Positions 4,220-5,348 of a DNA stretch of 5,348 bases are shown here, piece after piece. The notes below the pieces were generated by a model. The model worked only from the letters and a program-made list of their open reading frames with translations, had not been told where the DNA came from and searched no databases. The stretch is from Gammaproteobacteria bacterium (GTDB taxonomy: Bacteria; Pseudomonadota; Gammaproteobacteria; J044), in NCBI GenBank assembly GCA_026995955.1, contig JALWNJ010000153.1, positions 1 through 5,348 on the forward strand. The letters are read 5' to 3'. The translations under genes and the position numbers were made by a program. Each line of letters begins with the position of its first letter. Within the stretch, counting starts at the first letter, position 1.

Positions 4220-4552
4220 ATGAAACTGAATGTGTTCATCGACGACGAGATGCGCGTCATCGAACTGCCAGAGGGCTTTCTGCAGGAGGCCGAGGACTTT
4301 TTCGCCAAGATGGATGCCGACATGGATCGCGGCTGGCAGATGAGCCGCACCTGGGTGGACGACCTGAGCCCCGAGATGCGCTGCCAGGTGGCGGCCGACC
4401 GCATCCTCACGGCCATCCATCAGGACAACGAGAAGATGCTGATGCTGATGGCCGGCTACATTCTCAGCCGCCTGCCGGGGGTGACCGATGTACGCATCGA
4501 CACCAACGGCGAGATGCTGGAGACCGAGTTCATCATCCCCGCCCGCCTCTGA
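4220..4552 (+). CDS. Conserved-looking protein of unknown function (110 aa)
   Basis: I do not recognise the family. The protein begins with a beta-like stretch, MKLNVFIDDEMRVIELPEGF, followed by a long helical, acidic region with EAEDFFAKMDADMDRGWQMSRTWVDDLSP (about 23-51), then a helix DRILTAIHQDNEKMLMLMAGYILSRLPGV (60-88) and a final strand pair DVRIDTNGEMLETEFII. The methionine-rich hydrophobic part (KMLMLMAGYIL) is short and probably buried in a soluble fold, not a membrane span. It has a single cysteine (C55) and no metal-binding cluster. GAGGAG (4208-4213) six bases before ATG 4220 is an excellent ribosome binding site. It is divergent from the hydroxylase gene and is followed after three bases by the 117-aa gene, so the two form an operon. 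Confidence 0.85.
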   Translation: MKLNVFIDDEMRVIELPEGFLQEAEDFFAKMDADMDRGWQMSRTWVDDLSPEMRCQVAADRILTAIHQDNEKMLMLMAGYILSRLPGVTDVRIDTNGEMLETEFIIPARL

Positions 4553-4555
4553 GCC

Positions 4556-4909
4556 ATGGCCGATCTGTTCAGCGTCACCGTGCCGCTGGCCATGCGCCGG
4601 CGCGACAGCGGCGAGAAACGGGTCGTCGTCGAGGCCTTTCCGCATCCGGAAGGGGTGCTGTGCTTCGACCTGTTCTGGGAGCAGGCCGCCGATCCCGCGC
4701 CCTACATCCACCTGGAACGGGGCGAGCTGAGCGGCGAGGGGCCCTGGCGCTGTGGCGAGGCGGTGTTCACCGTGCTCGGCTGTCATGGCACCGACCCCGA
4801 ACTGGCCTGCCTGTTCGCCGACTGGCGCATGCAGCGGGAGATGGGCGCGCTCTATCCGGACGATGAGGCGGTCAAGGCGCTGGCGCGTGAGCATGGTGCC
4901 GCGGTGTGA
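4556..4909 (+). CDS. Protein of unknown function (117 aa), coupled to the preceding gene
   Basis: I do not recognise the family. It starts MADLFSVTVPLAMRRRDSGEKRVVVEAFPHPEGVLCFDLFW, a predicted beta-rich half, continues with YIHLERGELSGEGPWRCGEAVFTVLGCHGTDPEL and ends in a helical tail (WRMQREMGALYPDDEAVKALAREHG). It has four cysteines (C36, C66, C76 and C84). They are not arranged as a CxxC motif. No signal peptide or membrane segment is evident. ATG 4556 lies three bases after the stop of the 110-aa gene and has no convincing ribosome binding site of its own, which points to translational coupling. The two proteins may act together. A strong hairpin follows 25 bases after its stop. Confidence 0.82.
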   Translation: MADLFSVTVPLAMRRRDSGEKRVVVEAFPHPEGVLCFDLFWEQAADPAPYIHLERGELSGEGPWRCGEAVFTVLGCHGTDPELACLFADWRMQREMGALYPDDEAVKALAREHGAAV

Positions 4910-4934
4910 TCCCGGGCGCGGGAGACCGACCTGA

Positions 4935-4973
4935 AAACGAAGCGGGCGGCCCCTGGGGCCGCCCGCTTCGTTT
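4935..4973. terminator. Long perfect hairpin, probable bidirectional terminator
   Basis: The arms 4935-4952 and 4956-4973 pair perfectly over 18 bp around a three-base centre (CTG). The plus strand carries only TTT at the end of the stem; the minus strand continues with TTTT. It lies between the convergent ends of the 117-aa gene (4909) and ettA (4995) and can terminate both. Confidence 0.85.
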
Positions 4974-4994
4974 CATGGGGCGAAGGATGCCCGT

Positions 4995-5348
<354 letters not shown>

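Noticed and set aside
4142..4894. Long minus-strand open frame (250 codons) opposite the 110-aa and 117-aa genes
   Set aside because: The plus-strand pair has an excellent ribosome binding site, tight coupling and a terminator. The minus frame is rich in H, G and A with no recognisable domain, as expected of an antisense shadow.

Overview
The window is about 5.3 kb of GC-rich DNA from a sulfur-oxidising proteobacterium, most likely a gammaproteobacterium of the Chromatiales type. The main evidence is the start of dsrA at the left edge (dissimilatory sulfite reductase alpha subunit, resembling the reverse-acting enzyme of sulfur oxidisers). A cysteine-less DsrC-family gene, a YbiX-type hydroxylase gene and the end of ettA fit the same assignment. 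No CRISPR array, insertion sequence, tRNA or rRNA was seen.

Layout. (1) 1-419, minus: 5' part of dsrA, running off the left edge. (2) 420-778: a non-coding divergent control region with several inverted repeats and candidate promoters facing both ways. (3) 779-3038, plus: a compact cluster of a TauD/TfdA-type Fe(II)/2-oxoglutarate dioxygenase, a 61-aa acidic protein, a stand-alone Cas6/Cmx6-like protein and, after a T-rich 65-nt gap, a DsrC/TusE-family protein with no cysteine. (4) 3132-3335, plus: a 67-aa charged protein with its own extended -10 promoter candidate, closed by a strong bidirectional terminator. (5) 3423-4094, minus: a YbiX/PiuC-type PKHD hydroxylase. (6) 4220-4909, plus: two adjacent small genes of unknown function, probably translationally coupled, ending at an 18-bp hairpin. 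(7) 4995-5348, minus: the C-terminal 117 residues of the ABC-F ATPase EttA, running off the right edge.

How the genes may work together. DsrA belongs to the cytoplasmic pathway that oxidises stored or persulfidic sulfur to sulfite. The divergent cluster puts a DsrC-fold protein that cannot carry sulfur on cysteines beside a Cas6-fold protein that would normally cut or bind an RNA hairpin. There are no CRISPR repeats and no other cas genes in view. The most interesting hypothesis is that the Cas6-like and DsrC-like proteins regulate the dsr or other sulfur genes, through RNA and DNA binding respectively. That role is inference. The family assignments rest on motifs and remembered family patterns, not on database searches.
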